Assembly: GCF_002257645.1 (NCBI RefSeq)
Contig: NZ_NQMO01000001.1
Coordinates: 1,164,065 to 1,228,064 of the forward strand
Direction: 5' to 3'
Origin: Paenibacillus sp. XY044
GTDB lineage: Bacteria; Bacillota; Bacilli; Paenibacillales; Paenibacillaceae
Length of the DNA: 64,000 nt
In this document: positions 53,776-64,000 of the stretch, piece by piece
How positions within the stretch are numbered: the first letter of the stretch is position 1
Layout: each line of letters begins with the position of its first letter
Notes under the pieces: generated by a model
Databases searched by the model: none
The model's input: the letters and a program-made list of their open reading frames with translations, nothing else
Told to the model about the DNA's origin: nothing
Made by a program: the position numbers and the translations under genes

Positions 53776-55687
53776 CGCCGGCAAAACGACTCTGACGGAG
53801 CAAATTCTGTATCAGGCGGGGGTGATCGAGAAGGCGGGATCGGTCGACCAAGGCAGTACGATCACCGACTCTTTGGACATGGAACGGAGAAGGGGGATCA
53901 CCATCAAAGCGGCAGCCGTGTCGTTTATACTTGGTGATCTGAAGGTGAATTTGATCGATACGCCGGGACACGCGGATTTCATATCCGAAGTCGAGCATTC
54001 CCTGGGCGTCCTGGACGGCGTGATACTGGTCGTATCTGCGGTTGAGGGAGTGCAGGCACAGACGCGGGTGTTGATGCGGACACTGCAGGAGCACGGGATT
54101 CCGGTCCTGTTTTTTGTCAATAAAATCGATCGGATGGGGGCGGATTTCATTCAGGTATGCGCCTCAATCCGCGAATTGCTGGATGACCGCATCTGCGAGG
54201 TGTCCATAGCCGACCACGAGGGAACCGAGTCGGTTCAGGTGGTCCAGGCGGATCCTGCAGTTTCCGGCTGGATCGAGGTGCTGGCTTTGGGCAGCGAATC
54301 GCTTATGGAGGATTTTGCCCAGGATGCAGCAATTTCCGAAGACCGGCTGCGGCAGGAGCTTGGCAGACAAAGCCGGCAGGGGCTTGCGTTTCCGCTGTTT
54401 GCCGGATCGGCGGCGAAAGGCTTGGGGGTTCGGGAGCTGCTCTCCGGACTTTCCTATTTTTTTCCTGTCCAAGAATCGCAGATACTGACCACCCTGCCGC
54501 TGACAGGTCTGGCTTTCAAAGTGATCGTCCAGGCAGGCGGGGAAAGGCTGGTTTTTGTCCGATTGTTCGGCGGACGGCTTCAAGCCCGGGCTGAAGTGAC
54601 AGTCATTGCGCAGGATGGCTTGTTGGAACGGATCAAGATCAAGCAGCTGTACGGGCTGATGGATGGCGAAAGAAAACCGGTTCAGCACGTTGATGCCGGA
54701 GATATCGCTATTTTTGGCAGCGAACATGTTCAGGTGGGGGACGTGATCGGCTGCGTATCGGAGAGCATGAAGGTATTCCGTTTTCAAAAGCCTCCGATTC
54801 AAGTACAGGTATCGGCGGTTCGGCCGGAAGACGGACATCCGCTTCATCTGGCGCTGAGCGAACTGACCGTGGAAGACCCGTTTTTGCAGTACGTATACGA
54901 TGCCCACACCCACGAAAATATCATCCACGTCTTCGGCAAGGTCCAGCAGGAAGTGCTGCTCGAGACCCTGCGTGAGAAGTATTCGATTGAGGCTGCTTTC
55001 TCGGCACCTCAAGTAATCTGTATCGAAAAACCGGTATCTTCCGGGGAAGCCGCGGAAACCATCGGCGAGCCGGACAACCCGTTCTGGGCAACCGTCGGAT
55101 TCCGCGTCGAGCCGGGGCCTGCGGATTCCGGCCTGGTGTACCGTTTGGAAGTTGAACTGGGCTCGCTTCCCCTGTCGTTTCAAAAGGCGATCAGGGAAAC
55201 CGTAGCGGAGGTCCTGCGGGAAGGTCTACACGGATGGGGCGTGACCGATATCACGGTTACCCTAACCGACACCGGTTACAGCAGTCCCGTATCCACGGCG
55301 AAGGACTTCCGTCTGCTGACACCGCTTGTACTAATGAAGGCGCTGGATCGGGCAGGGACACAAGTCTATGAACCGGTCAGCGAGCTCCAGATCAGCCTTC
55401 CCGAATCCAGTATCAGCAAAGTGCTGTTCCGTATCACGGCACTGGACGGGACGTTTGAGGAACCAAAATTCGATCGCGGCAGTGTTTACGTCACGGGAAC
55501 GATTCCGGTGCGAAATGCTGACGTATTGAAAACCGAACTGCATGGGCTGACCGGCGGGGCAGGCGTCATGTCGGTAAAGCCAGGCGGTTACGTTCCCGCC
55601 GTATCGCCCACGCCCGTCAATCAACGGAGGCAGTTGAATCCGCTCCATCGCGGCGATTACATGCTGCACATTAACAAGGTCAGATAA
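53735..55687 (+). CDS. TetM-like ribosomal protection GTPase
   Basis: A 650-aa translational GTPase of the EF-G-like tetracycline resistance group (TetM/TetP/OtrA). G motifs: AHVDAGKTT, RGITI, DTPGHADF, NKIDRMGAD. Later domains resemble EF-G II-V, with HLALSELTVEDPFLQY and FGKVQQEVLLETL. Such proteins release tetracycline from the 30S subunit. The sequence is not identical to a standard TetM as far as I can recall, so it may be a chromosomal relative. GAGG lies about ten bases before the ATG. Confidence 0.87.
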   Translation: MNDTINIGVLAHVDAGKTTLTEQILYQAGVIEKAGSVDQGSTITDSLDMERRRGITIKAAAVSFILGDLKVNLIDTPGHADFISEVEHSLGVLDGVILVVSAVEGVQAQTRVLMRTLQEHGIPVLFFVNKIDRMGADFIQVCASIRELLDDRICEVSIADHEGTESVQVVQADPAVSGWIEVLALGSESLMEDFAQDAAISEDRLRQELGRQSRQGLAFPLFAGSAAKGLGVRELLSGLSYFFPVQESQILTTLPLTGLAFKVIVQAGGERLVFVRLFGGRLQARAEVTVIAQDGLLERIKIKQLYGLMDGERKPVQHVDAGDIAIFGSEHVQVGDVIGCVSESMKVFRFQKPPIQVQVSAVRPEDGHPLHLALSELTVEDPFLQYVYDAHTHENIIHVFGKVQQEVLLETLREKYSIEAAFSAPQVICIEKPVSSGEAAETIGEPDNPFWATVGFRVEPGPADSGLVYRLEVELGSLPLSFQKAIRETVAEVLREGLHGWGVTDITVTLTDTGYSSPVSTAKDFRLLTPLVLMKALDRAGTQVYEPVSELQISLPESSISKVLFRITALDGTFEEPKFDRGSVYVTGTIPVRNADVLKTELHGLTGGAGVMSVKPGGYVPAVSPTPVNQRRQLNPLHRGDYMLHINKVR

Positions 55688-55689
55688 AC

Positions 55690-55720
55690 GTCTGTCGGCA
55701 TCATTTCACAGAAGACAGAC
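55690..55720 (+). terminator. Weak hairpin after the GTPase gene
   Basis: GTCTGTC and GACAGAC are a perfect 7-bp repeat with a 17-base loop; the T-run follows only after about 15 bases. Possible terminator. The rest of the gap to 55980 shows no gene. Confidence 0.4.
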
Positions 55721-55980
55721 CGCGTTTAGCAGAGGTTTTTCTTGCGATCATAGGATGGTTCAGCTTCGCTGAAAATTTTTATATTCTATGAACTTCAAAT
55801 ATACGTTTCATCCACGATCCGAGGTTCCCGGCGAACGTCGGATTGTTGGCATGCCGTCGGAGGCAGACACGGAAGAACTGATTCTGAACCCTGAATATGA
55901 CTCATATCGTTAGATGGCACAACGTTTCAGCTGCTGCAGATTTGCCGTACAATCCATTCTTTGTAGAGAGGTGAAATGGT

Positions 55981-57285
55981 TTGAAAGGAAAAGCATTCAA
56001 AGTACTCATGAGCTGCATGCTGCTGCTAGGTCTGCTTCCGTGGCGCGCATCCGCAGAGACAGCCCCTGAATCCGTGATTTATGGCGGCGGTCCGTTCTAT
56101 GCAGGGGGAACCGACACGATGAACACGCTGAAAGCATCCGGGTTCTCGACGGTCATGCTCTGGACCATCCATGTCAACAGCAACGGGGATCTGGTGTATA
56201 ACGATCAGCCGGTGGTATCTAACGGCAGCTATATCGGCAAAGCGTCATGGCCCGCCGAGTTGGCCTCGCTTAAGCAGGCCCCCACCTCGGTGAATCGTCT
56301 TGAGATCAGCGTCGGTTCATGGGGCGTGAGCGATTTCCAGAACATCAAAAACCTCGTGGCCTCCCAAGGGACGGGAACCGGAAGCATTCTGTACAAAAAC
56401 TTCGCCGCGTTAAAGTCGGCGCTTGGGGTCGATGCGGTGAGCTTTGACAACGAGGACTTATACGACGTCAATTCGGCGGTCGCATTTGGCAAGATGCTGT
56501 CTGGGATGGGCTTAAAGATAACGCTGTGCCCTTATACCAACGTCAGCTATTGGCAGAACGTCAAATCCCAGCTGGGGTCTAGCGTGGACCGCGTGTACCT
56601 CCAGGTGTACGACGGTGGAGCGGGGAATAATCCGGCATCCTGGAACAGCCAGCTCGGGATCACGGTGATGCCGGGCTTGGACAGCAAGACGTCCAGCGGC
56701 GGCAACACACCTGCCCAAGTCAACACCCGGATGAGCGCCTGGAAATCGTCGGCGGGTATCCAGGGCGGTTTTATCTGGTATTATGACGCCATTTTGAATA
56801 ATCCGAGCGGAGGCTCGGCGGCGGACTATGCGGCGGCGATCAACAGTGCGCTGGGCGCACCCGCCTCCGGATCGCTGACGACGGGCGGCACGGTATCCGC
56901 CAGCGCTTCGGGAAGTCCATCCGGCGAAGAGAAGGAGAAGGCATTTGATGGAAGCAGCTCAACGAAATGGCTGATATTTACGAATGCCGGCTGGATCCAG
57001 TATCAGTTCGGCGGCGGGGCATCACATATCGCCACTTCCTACTCGGTAACGTCGGCCAACGATTTTCCAGCCAGGGATCCGAAAAATTGGTCGCTTCAGG
57101 GATCGAATAACGGCACGAGCTGGACGACGCTGGATACCCAGACGGGCCAAACCTTCGCAAGCCGTTTCCTGACGAAGACGTATACCTTCAGCAACTCGAA
57201 CGCTTATTCGTATTATCGGCTCAACGTGACAGCGAACAATGGAGGTGCGGAGCTGCAAATCGCCGAAATCGGCCTGTATCCTTAA
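55981..57285 (+). CDS. Secreted glycosidase-like protein with F5/8-type (discoidin) domain
   Basis: A 434-aa exported protein: signal peptide (KGKAFKVLMSCMLLLGLLPW, ending about ASA), then a barrel-like domain of about 265 residues with VDAVSFDNEDLYD, reminiscent of the acidic active-site strand of GH18-like enzymes. A linker and a C-terminal discoidin/CBM32-type domain follow (EKAFDGSSSTKWL, YYRLNVTANNGG, LQIAEIGLYP). The start is TTG 55981 behind GAGAGGTG. The catalytic role is not established; carbohydrate binding at the surface is likely. Confidence 0.75.
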   Translation: MKGKAFKVLMSCMLLLGLLPWRASAETAPESVIYGGGPFYAGGTDTMNTLKASGFSTVMLWTIHVNSNGDLVYNDQPVVSNGSYIGKASWPAELASLKQAPTSVNRLEISVGSWGVSDFQNIKNLVASQGTGTGSILYKNFAALKSALGVDAVSFDNEDLYDVNSAVAFGKMLSGMGLKITLCPYTNVSYWQNVKSQLGSSVDRVYLQVYDGGAGNNPASWNSQLGITVMPGLDSKTSSGGNTPAQVNTRMSAWKSSAGIQGGFIWYYDAILNNPSGGSAADYAAAINSALGAPASGSLTTGGTVSASASGSPSGEEKEKAFDGSSSTKWLIFTNAGWIQYQFGGGASHIATSYSVTSANDFPARDPKNWSLQGSNNGTSWTTLDTQTGQTFASRFLTKTYTFSNSNAYSYYRLNVTANNGGAELQIAEIGLYP

Positions 57286-57297
57286 CCCGGTAACCAG

Positions 57298-57330
57298 GCA
57301 CCGTCAGTGTTCGTTCGAAGCTGGCGGTGC
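57298..57330 (+). terminator. Terminator after the discoidin-domain gene
   Basis: GCACCGTCAG pairs with CTGGCGGTGC (one wobble), with a short T tail. Confidence 0.7.
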
Positions 57331-57336
57331 TTTGCA

Positions 57337-57537
57337 TCATTCACGTTTTATTTTGCCCATTTCATCCGATAACCGGTCCAATTTATGATTCAGCGCTTCC
57401 AGCTTCTTGTTGTAATGCCGGTAGGTGAAATAGCCGATCACCGCTTTGCACAGAAAAAAGACAACCGCGGCAATGACGATCAAGAAATAATTGTGGGCGA
57501 GATGTCTGATCCAGCTGTTAATCGCATGTATATTCAT
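57337..57537 (-). CDS. Small membrane protein with C-terminal coiled coil
   Basis: A 66-aa protein. The ATG at 57537 follows AAAGGAAG by about eight bases; an upstream in-frame ATG at 57573 lacks a site. One membrane segment (YFLIVIAAVVFFLCKAVIGYF) is followed by a charged heptad-like tail (LEALNHKLDRLSDEMGKIK). Not recognised as a named family. It stands alone, convergent with the discoidin-domain gene. Confidence 0.65.
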   Translation of the reverse strand: MNIHAINSWIRHLAHNYFLIVIAAVVFFLCKAVIGYFTYRHYNKKLEALNHKLDRLSDEMGKIKRE

Positions 57538-57837
57538 GTACCAGCTTCCTTTGTCCTTGTAGTGAGTATACATCAGCCATTTCCAAATCCGAGTTTTTAT
57601 ATCCGCTGACTACAGGGCGATTGGGAAAATAAGCAGTACACGCAAGGGGGGCTTTTTATTGGTGCCGTTATTCTGTGAAATCGTGACAGCGTCGCCAGCA
57701 AGTTGTCGTTATATTGCATTGTTCGAATGCGCTTCCATTTCTATAATGGGGATGACATAAATAACTGCTGAGATGAAGCCGACAAGCCGTATGGAAGTAT
57801 CCTTACAGTACCGTATTTTATTGAGGAGGCTGTGTAC

Positions 57838-58830
57838 ATGAGCAAAGTTCGCGTAGGCATTATCGGCACGGGAGGCATCGCCGCTTGGCATGCCAGACAG
57901 CTGCTGGAACTACCGGAGGTTCAAATTACAGCTTTGACGGACACCAGCGACAAGAATCGGAATGCATTTGTGGAAAAATTCGAGCTTCGTGAAGCCCGCC
58001 AGTTCTCGGATTATGAGGACATGCTGGCACAGGCAGAGCTTGACGCGGTGGTGATCTGCTCCCCGCACACCCAGCATTTTCAGCAGGCGCAGGATGTGCT
58101 CAGCAGTGGTCGGCATGTTCTGATCGAGAAGCCGATGACCTGCTCCTCGGCCGAGGCCGAGCTGCTGATTCACACCGCCGAGCAGGCGGGGAAAATTTTG
58201 CAGGTATCGTATCAGCGTCACTTTCAACCCGAGTTTCTGTACATAAGGGATGCGATCGCGAGCGGCGTTATCGGTAAAGTCACCTCGGTTACCGCCTCAC
58301 TGTATCAGGAATGGAGACAGGGGACGCCCGGTTCCTGGCGCCAAGACCCAGCGTTATCCGGCGGCGGCTTCCTGATGGATTCCGGCAGCCACATTATCGA
58401 TGTGCTGCTCTGGACCACTGGAATGACGCCGGTTGATGTCAAACCGCAGCTGCATATGCACGGTGCGCCGGTCGAGATCGATACCTTCACCTCGATCCGG
58501 TTTGCCGAAGGCGCAGTGGCGGGATTGAACCTGGTCGGCTACGCTCCTTGCTGGCATGAAACCTTCGTATTCTGCGGCGAGGACGGCGGTATCTTCTATG
58601 ACAACGGAAAAATTACGCTGCGGCGGCTGAAGCAAGAACCCGTCGTCCCGGAACTGCCGGAGCAGACGACGAACCAGGACAAGAGCTTCATCGACGCGAT
58701 CTTGGGGCGGCACGAAGTGCTGGTTCCTGGTGAATTCGCCCTTAAGGTTGTTAAACTGTCCGAGATGATCTATCAGGCGGCCGGCTATGTTCCGCAGGCT
58801 GCGGCTATGACAGAGGAGGAAAATGTCTAA
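57838..58830 (+). CDS. Gfo/Idh/MocA-family oxidoreductase
   Basis: NAD(P)-dependent sugar or cyclitol dehydrogenase of 330 aa. The Rossmann motif VGIIGTGGIAAWHARQL is at the N-terminus, the catalytic-type lysine in HVLIEKPMTCS at about residue 98, and the substrate-domain motif GGGFLMDSGSHIIDVLLW later. ATG 57838 is chosen since GAGGAGG is eight bases upstream. It overlaps the following isomerase-like gene (TAATG), so the two are coupled and probably act in the same pathway. Confidence 0.9.
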   Translation: MSKVRVGIIGTGGIAAWHARQLLELPEVQITALTDTSDKNRNAFVEKFELREARQFSDYEDMLAQAELDAVVICSPHTQHFQQAQDVLSSGRHVLIEKPMTCSSAEAELLIHTAEQAGKILQVSYQRHFQPEFLYIRDAIASGVIGKVTSVTASLYQEWRQGTPGSWRQDPALSGGGFLMDSGSHIIDVLLWTTGMTPVDVKPQLHMHGAPVEIDTFTSIRFAEGAVAGLNLVGYAPCWHETFVFCGEDGGIFYDNGKITLRRLKQEPVVPELPEQTTNQDKSFIDAILGRHEVLVPGEFALKVVKLSEMIYQAAGYVPQAAAMTEEENV

Positions 58831-59699
58831 TGAGCAATCCCATCGGAATGCGAATTCCACCCAAAATCGGTGCGGAAGGAATACGACAAACCGCGCTGTG
58901 GGCAGCGGAAGCCGGACTTGATATTCTGGATGTCCCGCAGCTGACTCCGGAAGTGAAACAGGCATGCGAGGAGGCAGGCATCGGGATCGGATCGGTCGAT
59001 GCGCAGCAGACGGCAAAGCTTCTGAGCCGCGATGAGACCGTGCGAGCGGCGGCCGTGACCTCAGTAAAACAGCAGATGGATGGCATCTCGGAGCTCGGTG
59101 GCAGCGTGATGTTTATGTGTCTTGTCCCGGAAGACCATTCGCTGCCCCGCAGGGAAGGCTTCGCCATCTGGAAGGAGACGTTCCCCGAGCTTGTTCGCCA
59201 TGCCGAGGAGAAAGGCGTTTATATGGCGATCGAAGGCTGGCCTGGCCCGGCACCGTATTATCCGACGCTGGGATGTACGCCGGAAATGTGGCGAGCCATG
59301 TTCGAAGCGATCCCTTCCCGGCATTTCGGACTCAACTATGATCCGTCCCACCTGGTCCGGCTGGGCATCGACTATCTCCGCGCATTAAGCGAATTCGGGG
59401 AGCGGGTCGTTCATTGCCACGGCAAGGACACGGAAATTTTGCACGATGAGCTGTACGAATGCGGAGTCATTCCGGCAACCTTCGGTGAGAAATACGGCTT
59501 CTCCGAAGGTTCATGGCGTTATACGATCCCGGGACATGGCGAAGTGGAGTGGAGCAAGGTTGCAGTAAGGCTTGACCGGCTTGGCTACCGAGGAGCGGTA
59601 AGCATAGAACTTGAAGATCACCGCTTCTGGGGATCGATTGAGGCGGAGCGGCAGGGAATCGTGAAAGCTGCCGAGCATCTGGCTTTATATTTTAAATGA
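58830..59699 (+). CDS. Sugar phosphate isomerase/epimerase (AP-endonuclease-2-like TIM barrel)
   Basis: A 289-aa xylose-isomerase-like barrel. Metal-ligand positions are visible in YMAIEGWPGP, LNYDPSHLVRLG, VVHCHGKDTEI and IPGHGEVEW, followed by VSIELEDHRFWG. Starts on the ATG overlapping the oxidoreductase stop. Such pairs handle inositol-like or keto-sugar intermediates; the actual substrate is unknown. Confidence 0.87.
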   Translation: MSNPIGMRIPPKIGAEGIRQTALWAAEAGLDILDVPQLTPEVKQACEEAGIGIGSVDAQQTAKLLSRDETVRAAAVTSVKQQMDGISELGGSVMFMCLVPEDHSLPRREGFAIWKETFPELVRHAEEKGVYMAIEGWPGPAPYYPTLGCTPEMWRAMFEAIPSRHFGLNYDPSHLVRLGIDYLRALSEFGERVVHCHGKDTEILHDELYECGVIPATFGEKYGFSEGSWRYTIPGHGEVEWSKVAVRLDRLGYRGAVSIELEDHRFWGSIEAERQGIVKAAEHLALYFK

Positions 59700-59750
59700 T
59701 TTCGGTCACCTATATCTGTTCTTCAACAATGAAGGATACTTATGGAATTC

Positions 59751-59790
59751 AATCCCGCCATCTCGTATGGCGGGATTATTATTTTCCTGT
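59751..59790 (+). terminator. Terminator of the oxidoreductase/isomerase operon
   Basis: AATCCCGCCAT, CTCGT, ATGGCGGGATT followed by T-rich sequence. Confidence 0.85.
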
Positions 59791-59885
59791 ATCCTTGCCC
59801 TTATTTCCTGTGGTAACATCGGAATAAGAATGTCCGGACCGTGACGGCTCCGGCTAACCACACATGATTTGGAGCCTGCAACCTT

Positions 59886-61481
<1,596 letters not shown>

Positions 61482-61552
61482 GGCCAAGCGCGCCGGCAGA
61501 GATACGGTGCGGATCGCCGCGGATGCGGAAACTTTCAGCGAATAATTCGTGT

Positions 61553-61584
61553 AAAAAGCCAGCCCCATGGGGACTGGCTTTTTT
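61553..61584. terminator. Bidirectional terminator
   Basis: AAAAAGCCAG, inner CCCC/GGGG, CTGGCTTTTT, between the converging GGDEF and AraC genes. Confidence 0.88.
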
Positions 61585-61615
61585 GTGTATGAAATAGTGC
61601 ATATGACGATTACAA

Positions 61616-62521
61616 TTATGAATCAATATCTTCCGTACCTTCTGCCGACATTGTCATGGACGCGTGTGACTGCCGGTATTCCCTGGGAGTCGTGCCCGTA
61701 ATCTTTTTGAAGAGTCCGTTGAAAAACGCGATGTCTGTATAGCCGACGGCGGCAGAAATATCGTGAATCCGGCGATGGGTCGACCGGAGCAGTCGGCAAG
61801 CCTCCTGAATCCGGATCCGCTGCAAATACTTGATGGGCGTAAGTCCGGTATGTTTGACGAACAGCCTTTGAAACTGCCGCTCCCCAATGCCGAGTTCGCC
61901 GGCAAGCTCCTCCACGGTTAACGCCCGGCTGAATTGGCTGTGAAGCAAGGACAGCACATGGTCCACGCCGGAGGAGGGGGGCGGAGGTGCCCCTTCCACG
62001 GTGGCTTCGTGGATCCGGAGGATGCAGATCATCAGCTGAAGCATGCCAGCGTACAGCGCGGTTTCCCTTCCGGTTCGCTCCACGGCATACTCGCGGTACA
62101 ACCGTTCAAACCAGCCCTTGGCTTCGCCGTCAAGATCGCGATAGTGCATGATCTCGTTGAACGCCAGAAGCTCTCTCAGCTCATCGCCGCCGGGTACCAA
62201 TTCCAAAATTTTGGTGGCGTTTTCCATGGAGGTCAGGCAATTATATACGATCAGCTGACGGTCCTTGGCCGTTGAGCCCGGCCGGAAGACATGCGATGCG
62301 CCAATCGGAATGACAAACAGGTCTCCCGCAGACACGGGCATCACCTCATCGCCCGTATGGTGATACCCGGTTCCTTCACTGACATAACTCATTTCCAGAA
62401 AATCATGATGATGCTCGGTTAACTCATAGGACTCGGCATTGCGGTTCACGAAAATCGAGAAGTCATCCCAATTGTTGAAATATTCCCTGCCGCTCAGCAG
62501 CCTTACCGTACGCTTAGGCAT
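61616..62521 (-). CDS. AraC-family regulator, probably of rhamnose use
   Basis: A 301-aa activator with an N-terminal cupin (EHHHDFLEMSYVSEGTGYHH) and C-terminal double helix-turn-helix (TVEELAGELGIGERQFQRLF; IHDISAAVGYTDIAFFNGLF). The ATG at 62521 is chosen because GAGGAT lies about nine bases upstream; the longest frame would start at 62623 with no support. It is divergent from rhamnulokinase, as RhaS/RhaR-type regulators are, so control by rhamnose is inferred. Confidence 0.87.
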   Translation of the reverse strand: MPKRTVRLLSGREYFNNWDDFSIFVNRNAESYELTEHHHDFLEMSYVSEGTGYHHTGDEVMPVSAGDLFVIPIGASHVFRPGSTAKDRQLIVYNCLTSMENATKILELVPGGDELRELLAFNEIMHYRDLDGEAKGWFERLYREYAVERTGRETALYAGMLQLMICILRIHEATVEGAPPPPSSGVDHVLSLLHSQFSRALTVEELAGELGIGERQFQRLFVKHTGLTPIKYLQRIRIQEACRLLRSTHRRIHDISAAVGYTDIAFFNGLFKKITGTTPREYRQSHASMTMSAEGTEDIDS

Positions 62522-62544
62522 GATTTTTATCCTCGCTATGTCGG

Positions 62545-62584
62545 AATTACCAGGTAAAATGTCGCTTTCACCTAAATTACCCGG
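62545..62584. promoter_or_regulatory. AraC-type direct repeats between the regulator and rhaB
   Basis: AATTACCAGG (62545-62554) and AATTACCCGG (62575-62584) are spaced exactly 30 bases, about three helical turns. The second overlaps the expected -35 of a TATGAT box at 62599-62604 that would drive rhaB. This is the layout of an AraC-type activator site. Confidence 0.55.
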
Positions 62585-62777
62585 GGTGTTAATCATTTTA
62601 TGATAAATAGGAGGACAGAACAAGATCTGGTCATGAAACTATGGAAAATGACGCTCGGAGAGGTCATGGTGACAGCTGCAGAAAGGCTGGCGGCAGAACT
62701 TTTTCCTGATACGGCAGTGCAATTAGGAAGCGTTTCCATGGGGATGGTCGAACTTGATTCAGAAAGGGGATGGAGGT

Positions 62778-64000
62778 ATGGATGTTCATATCGCCGTCGA
62801 TATCGGGGCTTCAAGCGGGCGTCTCGTTCTCGGAAGGCTGCTGGATTCCAAGCTGGTGCTAAAGGAAATCCACCGTTTTGACAACGGCTTCCGCGAACAG
62901 GACAGCTCCCTGTATTGGGATATCGAGCATTTGCTGGAGCAAATTGTTGCGGGTCTGCAGGCAGCCAAGAAGGCCGGCGTCGAGTCCTGTACTTTGGGGA
63001 TCGATACCTGGGCGGTGGATTATGCACTGCTCGACCGGGAGGGCAAAAGGCTGCGGGAGGTTTACGCGTACCGTGACCGGCGCACGGATTCGGCCCCGGC
63101 GGAAGTGGAGAAGCTTATTTCCCGCGAAGCCCTCTATGAGAAGACAGGCATCCAGCAGCTGACATTCAACACGATCTACCAGCTGTTTGCGCATGACCGG
63201 GCCGAACGGGCGCGGGCGGATCAAATTCTTCTCGTACCGGATTATCTCTATTACCGGCTATCAGGCAAGCAAATCAACGAAGTAACTAATGCGTCAACTA
63301 CTCAGCTGCTTAACCTGCAGACCCGGGATTACGATGAAGAGCTGTTGTCGGTATTGGGACTGCGGCGGGAACAGTTTGCCGCGTTAACCGAGCCGGGAAC
63401 CTATCTTGGAGGGTTGGACCAGGTACTTCAGCAGCAGTATGATTTGCCGTCATGCACCCTCGTCGTGGCGGCGACCCATGATACCGCTTCCGCAGTGCTG
63501 GGAGTGCCTGCCCGCCAGGGAAGTTCCTGGGCCTATTTGAGCAGCGGCACCTGGTCCCTGCTGGGCGTGGAGCGGGAGCAGCCGCTGAATACGAAGGAAA
63601 CGATGAAAGCGAATTACACCAACGAATGGGGCGCTTACGGAACATACCGATTTTTGAAAAATATAACCGGCCTTTGGTTAATCCAGGAGGTCCGCCGACA
63701 GGGTGGAGGCCGCTACAGTTTTGCAGAGCTGGTCCAAATGGCCGGGCAATGCGAGCCTTACCGCAGCCTTATCGACTGCAACGATGACCGGTTCCTCAAT
63801 CCTCCGGACATGGCGGAGGAAATCCGCAGCTTTTGCAAAGAAACCGGGCAGAAGGTTCCGGAATCGGTTGCTGAGGTGGCACGCTGCATTTTCGACAGCT
63901 TGGCTTTAAGCTACGGCACGTATTTGGACGAATTGGAAGCGCTAACCGGGGAAGCTATCGAAGTTCTGCACATCGTGGGTGGCGGAGCGAAAAACGAGCT
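62778..64000 (+). CDS. rhaB: RhaB, L-rhamnulokinase (3' truncated by window)
   Basis: FGGY-family kinase that phosphorylates L-rhamnulose. The first 407 codons are present. Visible: VDIGASSGRLVLGRL at the N-terminus, TLGIDTWAVDYALLDREG, YRDRRTD, ATHDTASAVLGVPA, YLSSGTWSLLG and, at the edge, IVGGGAKNE, the start of the ATP-binding segment. The ATG at 62778 follows AAAGGGGA by seven bases. A 93-codon overlapping frame from 62600 is in another phase and is not supported. Confidence 0.93.
   Translation, partial: MDVHIAVDIGASSGRLVLGRLLDSKLVLKEIHRFDNGFREQDSSLYWDIEHLLEQIVAGLQAAKKAGVESCTLGIDTWAVDYALLDREGKRLREVYAYRDRRTDSAPAEVEKLISREALYEKTGIQQLTFNTIYQLFAHDRAERARADQILLVPDYLYYRLSGKQINEVTNASTTQLLNLQTRDYDEELLSVLGLRREQFAALTEPGTYLGGLDQVLQQQYDLPSCTLVVAATHDTASAVLGVPARQGSSWAYLSSGTWSLLGVEREQPLNTKETMKANYTNEWGAYGTYRFLKNITGLWLIQEVRRQGGGRYSFAELVQMAGQCEPYRSLIDCNDDRFLNPPDMAEEIRSFCKETGQKVPESVAEVARCIFDSLALSYGTYLDELEALTGEAIEVLHIVGGGAKNE

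Noticed and set aside
62600..62881. A 93-codon frame overlapping the rhaB start
   Set aside because: It ends inside rhaB in another phase. The AGGAGG present is within the frame rather than before its start codon. The first 60 codons look superficially protein-like, so it was kept in mind but not called.

Overview
The window looks like a chromosomal stretch of a Paenibacillus-type Firmicute. The evidence is a moderate-to-high GC content with strong AGGAGG-type ribosome binding sites and frequent GTG/TTG starts; two lpl/ytc-style carbohydrate ABC systems without their own ATPase; a mannitol PTS operon in the Bacillus/Geobacillus order mtlA-mtlR-mtlF-mtlD; a CYP152-type P450; a DUF4183 protein; and many Gram-positive intrinsic terminators. 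I saw no rRNA, tRNA, CRISPR array, transposase or phage gene. Genus is an inference.

Layout. 1-5696 is the 3' part of a myo-inositol catabolic operon (iolD partial, iolE, iolB, iolC, iolA), followed by a LacI-type regulator with its own promoter. 6774-13013 is a sugar-uptake operon (permease, lipoprotein binding protein, permease, PHP-domain protein, LacI regulator) behind a long leader with cre-like sites and a perfect 20-bp palindrome repeated, slightly degenerate, inside the operon. 13170-16213 holds small regulatory and stress-type genes (XRE, GNAT, a coenzyme F420 reductase-like oxidoreductase, divergent XRE-cupin/DoxX). 16751-24124 is a mannitol PTS locus (mtlARFD) continuing into its own enzyme I and HPr genes. 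24227-30717 is mixed: ABC exporter, YrhK-like membrane protein, CYP152 peroxygenase, ArsB pump, ASKHA kinase-like protein. 31240-41054 is an aldouronate/glucuronoside locus: two permeases, binding protein, NIF3-family protein, GntR regulator, GH67 alpha-glucuronidase and GH2 glycosidase. 41312-53484 contains a PEP-mutase-like enzyme, a MocR regulator divergent from a DMT exporter, a gamma-glutamyltransferase, an AraC/DMT pair, a Fur-boxed siderophore-binding lipoprotein, metE, DUF4183 and GNAT genes. 53665-55687 is a TetM-like ribosomal-protection GTPase preceded by an overlapping leader ORF. 55981-64000 has a secreted glycosidase-like protein with a discoidin domain, an oxidoreductase/isomerase pair, a frameshifted GGDEF protein, and the start of a rhamnose locus (AraC regulator divergent from rhamnulokinase, which runs off the window).

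How the parts fit. Most of the window imports and degrades plant-derived sugars, polyols and uronides. The two ABC loci carry cre-like sites, and they share a 12-base word (GCATTCATTTCA) which forms a perfect inverted repeat in front of the GntR gene. This suggests one regulator may link distant loci. No clearly new multi-gene system is evident. The best leads are this shared word, the leader ORF of the ribosomal-protection GTPase, the overlapping inverted repeats in front of the ABC exporter, and a mannitol operon that seems to carry its own EI/HPr pair.
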